Shown here: positions 58,461 to 64,000 of the stretch, one piece after another
Position numbering within the stretch: position 1 is the stretch's first letter
How the letters are laid out: each line of letters opens with the position of its first letter
Source: Gigaspora rosea
Taxonomy: Eukaryota > Glomeromycota > Glomeromycetes > Diversisporales > Gigasporaceae
Assembly: GCA_003550325.1 (NCBI GenBank)
Contig: QKWP01002095.1
Span: 23,900 to 87,899, forward strand
DNA: 64,000 nt
Direction: 5' to 3'
Position numbers and translations under genes: made by a program
Notes under the pieces: model-generated
Seen by the model: only the letters and a program-made list of their open reading frames with translations
The model's database searches: none
What the model was told of the DNA's origin: nothing

Positions 58461-60069
58461 AGATCATTACATAAAACATTTATTGTTTTTTTTTTGTAAT
58501 ATAAGTTGAAATGGCTAAATGAAATGGCTAAAGCTGAAATTGATCAATTTTAGTATAAAATTTTAGAATCTTATGTAATTTAGTTATAAGTTAAAGAAAG
58601 ATTTAAGATCCTTCAAATTTGATTAATTATCTAATGTCAGATTTTAGATATGAGAAAGGGAAAGGATTATTTGAATATTTTTACACAGTATTCTAATTTC
58701 TGGAGGAATAACTATTCAATTTTAGAACAGCCTAATTTAAATTGTAAATAAGATAGTATAAATAGGTTTGAATAGTTTTGATACATTTAAATCTGGATCC
58801 ATTTCAGTTTCAGCAAATTTCATCTTTTCTTGACAGTTAAATATTGTTAAATTCGAATTTTATATATGTATATATCGAAAAAAAACCAATAACATAATAA
58901 AACTGAAACATCGGTATAGATAATTTGTGATTATTTATCATATTAGTCCAATAAAATTTAGAATTGTCGAGCACATTTTGGTATAAAATTTAATATTATT
59001 AGTACGATGAGTGGTGCTTAAGTGCCACCATCTTATTTAGAGTTTTCAACTTTATTTAATTGTTGATAAGAGACTGACTTATTGACTAGGTCATCACTAT
59101 AAAAAGAATTAAAAGGTCAATATATTATCCTCAATATTTCACTTAATAAATCACTATTTCTATTTCAGTTATCAAATAAACCAACTAGGATAAAGGAACA
59201 AATAATTAAATCATTGGCTAAATAAACATAATTTCATGCTGCATTTATTACTATTATATTGTTTATTTATCATTTTATCTATCAGTCGTTAGTTATTTTG
59301 CATTTGGGATCCTTGCTAACATAATCACCCTTTGGGACTAAATAGTCCCAAAGAGTTATTTTGATCATCATATAATTTGCAAAGATGGAATCATTATAAT
59401 TTAGAAAAACGATCATACTAAAATTTAAAAATTTAATGAATTTGTTTAGATATACATTCAATTTTTTGACTAATATCTGGATATAAAAAAAAATTAAACA
59501 AACAAATCTGAAATCTGTGTAAACATTAGCGTTAAAAAAAATAGCGACTTTGAGTAACATTTTTGACTTTTGATAGCACTTTTGACTTTCGAACATTTCG
59601 GTAAATCAAGTTCTGTTCGAAATTACTTTCGGTAGATTTCGATTTCGGTAAATACAGAAAGGACTTATTTTCGAAGCAAACTGAGCAAGGGCGTAATCAA
59701 ATAGTCCTGAATAGTATTCAGTAATGCAACAAGGTGAGGCCTTTGTTTTCAGTAGAGGAGGTTATCCTTCTTTCGTTATTATTCAACTTGTAGAAAGGCT
59801 GGCTTTGTCATCCTCCCGCCTGTAACTCATAATGCCTGACGCTTATTTCAGTATGTTTTAATGATATTGGCAAAAGCATGCAATCCGACATAACAAATAA
59901 TTCAAGAATGGGTAATTGGGGATAGAGATTGATGATTATTTGAAGAGTACCATATTCGTGCCACAAAATTTCGTCGTTCCTGTGACCTCGGTCTCAAAAT
60001 TACGCTGAAGGTTAGTGTCAAACGAAACCGATATTGTATTAGAAAGGATTTATTAATAAATTACTCATA
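58461..60069. other. Intergenic DNA, no gene recognised
   Basis: AT-rich to about 59700, then a less AT-rich stretch with no recognised features. The minus-strand frame at 59282-59596 has no family motif. Confidence 0.4.
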
Positions 60070-60211
60070 TACAGGGTTGGTAATGGAGCCCAATGGAATA
60101 CAATGGAATACAATGGAACACAATAGAACCCAATGGAGCAATGAATACTAGTTTTTTAGAGCTCCATTCGCACAACCATTGTGCTCTATTGACTCCATTT
60201 CCAACCCTGTT
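60070..60211. mobile_element. Short MITE, ACAGGGTTGG ends
   Basis: The left end TACAGGGTTGGTAATGGAG matches the right end inverted, AACAGGGTTGGAAATGGAG. The centre is aatggaataca and related repeats. The target duplication is unclear. Confidence 0.7.
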
Positions 60212-60271
60212 CATAGAATATTGATATATTTTTTGCCTCCAATTGTTAAAATTATCGAATACTATATAAAG

Positions 60272-62008
60272 TATACCCTATGAAAACTCGATACACGGGA
60301 ATGCATGTAAAAATACGAAATTGTATGCGGGTAAGCACGAGTTTCATAATCACTGCACGGAAACTGCACGGAAACTGATCATCCAAAAAATTTAATACAC
60401 GTTATCACACGAAATATTGAAATCCGTGCACTATCGTGCATAGTATTATAACCATTTATTGACGTGTATTAATCTTAATGATCACATAATTTCCGTGCAC
60501 TAACGTGACAATCGTTAAGATTCTTAACGATCATAAATTTCGTGCACTAACGTGCACAATCGTTAAGATTCTTAACGATCATAATTTTCGTGCACTGACA
60601 TGCATAATCGTTAAGATTCTTAACGATCATAATCATAATTTTCGTGCTTTGACGTGCACAATCGTTAAGATTCTTAACGAAAGTTTCAGTTCACTGACGT
60701 AACGATCATCACAATCGTTAAGGTTCTTAACGATCATTTCTGTACAAAATGTATGATCATCACAATCGTTAAGACTCCTTAACGATCATAATTTCAGTGC
60801 ATTAATATCGTGATCGTCACAATCGTTAAGATTCTTAACGATCATAATTTTTGTGCATGATATCACAATTGTCACAATTGTTAAGATCCTTAACGATCAT
60901 AATTTCATGTACTAACATGATGATCGATAAGATCCTTAACGATCATAATTCCGTGCATTAACGTGATGATCGTTAAGATTCTTAATGATTATAAATTCCG
61001 TGCATTGACGCGCACAAAAACATTTATTTTTTTGTTTTTTTTTTTTGTTTTTTTTTTGCACTTATCAATAATAATTTCCGTGCATTGACGCGCACAAATT
61101 ACATTTGATTTGTAAGCAAATAAATATTTTTTTTTTTTTTGTTTACTCTTATCATTTTTATCATCTTATATTTTTTTAAAATTTTTTTTTTTTACAACTC
61201 ATTAATTTTTATATAATTTTTTTTAGTTATTGTCATTGTTTAAACCATCCTTTAGAGTTATTGCCTTGGAAGCTACTCTTTTGGAATCACTATCATTTTT
61301 GGTGTATGTTTTTCATCATTTTTGGTGGTATCGCAGCTTTATTTTTTTTTACTATTATTTTTTTCTTTTATTTTTTATCTCTCTGTATATTATTGCATTT
61401 TAGCCTCTCCCTTGAGTTACTGCCATTGGAGTTGCCACAATCGGAGTTGTCCCTATTGGAGTTATTTCTAGAGTAGTCATTTCGATTTTTTTTTAAACCT
61501 TTCATTTTGGTACTATTACTTGTTTTTTTTTTCGATATTATTAGTTGCTGGGTTATTTTTAAAGTCGGTAGTTTTAGTAATTAGAAGTATTTTCTTATTC
61601 GCATGTAAATTATTAAATTAAACTATTTGTATTATAAAATTTAATTAATAAAATAATTAAATAATTAAGTTATTTATAAAACTTATAAAATTTAGTTAAT
61701 AAAATAATAAAATTTAGTTAATAAAATAATGCATATACGATATATGTTATTATGTATATATGTATGGACATATGCTATAATATATTACCTGCAAGTAAAT
61801 ATGCACGAGACAATGCACGAGAAAACACATAAAATTGCACGTAAGTACGTGCAGCGTTGCACGGAATCCGCGCCCTTTTACGTGCCATGAACTTGCTTTC
61901 CCGTGCAATGTCCCGTGTATATTTACGTTGCAGGTTTGTGTGGTCACGTATTCAAACTTTTCCGTGTATTTCAGTATTATTCCGTGCTGTAATTTCTCAT
62001 AGGGTATA
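60272..62008. mobile_element. TA-flanked element carrying a palindromic minisatellite
   Basis: The ends are TATACCCTATGA and TCATAGGGTATA, with cgatacacggg on the left and, inverted from the right, aatacacgg. Both sides contain many tgcacggaa and cgtgcac motifs. The interior holds the minisatellite at 60425-61095. No coding frame is supported. Confidence 0.75.
60425..61095. repeat. Minisatellite of cgtgca and AATCGTTAAGATTCTTAACG units
   Basis: About ten units of roughly 50-60 bases. Each pairs a perfect or near-perfect hairpin, cgttaagattcttaacg, with aatttccgtgcactaacgtgca. Later units lose the hairpin and keep only the cgtgca part. The 65-codon frame at 60505 simply reads through the repeats. 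Confidence 0.88.
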
Positions 62009-62220
62009 GTTGGTGGTAGAATTACTGAATTACGGCAATTACGGCATTTTACCAGTGGTAGAATTAATTACGGCTCAGTATCTAATTGCCGTAAAAATTA
62101 TATGCCGTAATGCCGTAATGCTAATGTCGTAATGCCGCAATGCCGCAATTCCGTAATGCCCCAATAACACAATATCTGATATTGTAATAATGCGATACCG
62201 TAACTGCAGTATAATATTAT
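62009..62220. repeat. GCCGTAAT short repeats
   Basis: attacggcaatt, gccgtaatgccgtaatg and close variants recur on both strands. It may be a diverged fold-back element; its ends were not fixed. Confidence 0.6.
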
Positions 62221-64000
62221 AATGTTATAATTAAGTAACTACATGACACCCACTCACTCCAAACCGGAAACTGATGAATATGTTGTTATTTGCCATATAA
62301 TTATTTACATTAATTAATCGGTAAGCATAAAAGTTATTTAAAGTGTATTCTGCAGCAGAATTATAGATGCTTGACGCAACTGATGAATTCTGACGAAACG
62401 GCCAATGCATCGAACAGCGTGTACAGGGCACCACACCCGAAACATTTTCCGATCACACATGTGACACCCAGAACGTAACACACCTATACCAAATCGAAAT
62501 TACCGTAATTAGAAACTATACTCGAGGTATAGCAATAACTGTTATTTATAATTACTAACGATAAAAATTAGTCATAGCAAAACAATTAGTCATAACAATA
62601 GTCATAGTAAATAATTAGTCATGGTATTTACAATGTATTTTTAGCAAGATAGCACAAACCTTTTAGCTATAGACTTCTCGAATGTATAAATACGATAGCT
62701 TTTTACACTTTGAAACCTTAGTAAGTTCACAATTTACTCATACCAGTGTCTCAGACAGCTGGCAACCACCCTTTGAAAACATTAGAGTTGCGACCCGCAA
62801 CCTCCAACCCTTTTAATTTAAGAAGCATTAATTTGACTTGACAAAACATAAAGAGTCGTAACTGACGACCTCATAACCCTTATAATTAACGGGATAAGTC
62901 CATAATGGCACCCAACACCTTTATACAATCACCCTTAGTATAATACATGTAATAGAAACATGTTATAGCGCCCAAACGTGCATAAAGTATAAGCACGTAA
63001 AGCTATTTGACATAGCGACCAACTGGTAGAAATTAATTACCAACTATTAAAAGAGAGTATCATTAACTTGACCCACTCTCCTTTCAAATGAAAAACACTA
63101 AGCCGTTGGCATACCACAACGTGTAAAAACAATACTCAACAAGTATTAACAAGGCGCCCAAGTACAATACAATGTACAAGAACAATATTACTTCACACAT
63201 ATTATATCAAACATATTATTATAAACATTATTTAAAGTCTAAAGAAAAGACTTACTGTATTAAATTATCAACGAAACACATTTTATTAAATAAAGAAATT
63301 ATTTTATTAAATGAAACTTATTGTGCAAATAACTTTACAAATTATCCTTCTACATAAAACTGAATTAACTATTGAATAAAAACCTTCTATAACTAATAAA
63401 CGAATATACCAAAGAATAAATAACCTGTATACGCAAAAGAGAAAGGAAGCCCAACCTTTGAAAGCAAAAGTAATACCTCAGAGAACTTATCCAACTCTGC
63501 AAACAGTAGGCATAACCAACCTACGAACCTCAAGTAACCATTCCAACTTGAAACCGTACTCAAATTATTAAATACACTACAAGAAAGTAGTAAGAAACCA
63601 GAGAAACTGGAGTATAAAAAATATATGATTATATTAAAGTAAAGAAGAAAAGAAGAAGCCACGGATTGGCATACTAAAAAGAAAGTAAAATTCGCCGTTG
63701 GCACAACTAAAAGGAATACAAGCGCGAAACTATCTATACAAAATCTATTCAAGCAAAAGCATAATCGTCATAGAACAATAGAAGCTTAATCAACTCATAC
63801 AAGTACCAAGACGAGGGAAAGTACCATAGTGAAGTTAGCAAGAGATCTACAGGATAGATACCACCTAACCTAATCTGACAACCAACTGAACTAAGGCTGT
63901 AAAGGCTAACACGAAACCTTACGTTGATACTATTAGGCCGATCACCTGACAAGACAACCATATTGGAAACTCAGACACTAAGGATTGAACTATTGAACGA
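62221..64000. other. Unexplained tail with recurring acgacc/gcgccc motifs
   Basis: The sequence changes character after about 62460 (tgtgacacccagaacg): more C and A on the plus strand, with spaced phrases such as tggcaaccacc, gttgcgacccgc, tagcgcccaaac, tagcgaccaact and aaggcgcccaag roughly every 50-60 bases to 63160. It could be a retrotransposon leader or long terminal repeat entering the window, but no primer-binding site or partner repeat can be shown. The hydrophobic minus-strand frames at 63393-63961 look like antisense of purine-rich DNA. Confidence 0.35.

Noticed and set aside
63393-63961. Hydrophobic minus-strand frames that could suggest a membrane protein
   Set aside because: The hydrophobicity follows from reading purine-rich DNA in antisense. 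There is no domain, no stable start and no intron pattern.

Overview
The window looks like nuclear DNA of an arbuscular mycorrhizal fungus (Glomeromycotina, most like Rhizophagus). This is inference from gene families and base use. The DNA is very AT-rich, genes have short GT-AG introns, and the gene set is BTB-TLDc, Sel1-kinase, F-box with 28-residue LRRs, XRN-like nuclease and ubiquitin-like/ZZ. These are expanded or typical families in such genomes. Most of the window is not coding.

Five protein genes are supported. (1) 13207-15172 (+), four exons: two ubiquitin-like domains, a ZZ zinc finger and a C-terminal thioredoxin-fold domain that closely resembles iodothyronine deiodinase, with Cys in place of selenocysteine. 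This is the most unusual gene here. (2) 19976-21483 (-), two exons: BTB-BACK-TLDc. (3) 40329-42665 (-), at least eight exons: a short XRN-family 5'-3' exoribonuclease with one altered catalytic-site residue. (4) 44069-45577 (-), one exon: Sel1 repeats followed by a protein kinase. (5) 56811-58460 (+), one exon: F-box plus about 14 LRRs, with an internal four-repeat duplication. A sixth coding trace, 34400-35833, is the broken RNase H/zinc-knuckle end of a LINE.

Layout. 1-10.6 kb is a nest of inverted-repeat elements: an outer element (2239-8711, 8-bp target duplication), an inner one (2731-7776), smaller MITEs inside that, and a 327-bp satellite made of alternating palindromes. 10.6-16.9 kb is mostly unique DNA around gene 1. 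16.9-19.2 kb holds two more TIR elements, one containing the only N. 19.2-23.8 kb holds gene 2 and several short-period repeats. 23.8-39.9 kb is dense in transposons: three tRNA-headed or retroposon-like insertions, a 5'-truncated LINE, and hAT-like, TA-flanked and TTAA-flanked MITEs, several nested. 40.3-45.6 kb holds genes 3 and 4. 46-56.5 kb is AT-rich with scattered MITEs. Gene 5 follows, then a TIR element with a palindromic minisatellite (60.3-62.0 kb) and an unexplained tail to 64 kb.

The genes do not form a pathway. They are independent units embedded in mobile-element DNA. No CRISPR, rRNA or intact tRNA gene was seen. Intron boundaries were placed by eye from reading frame and GT/AG, so they are predictions.
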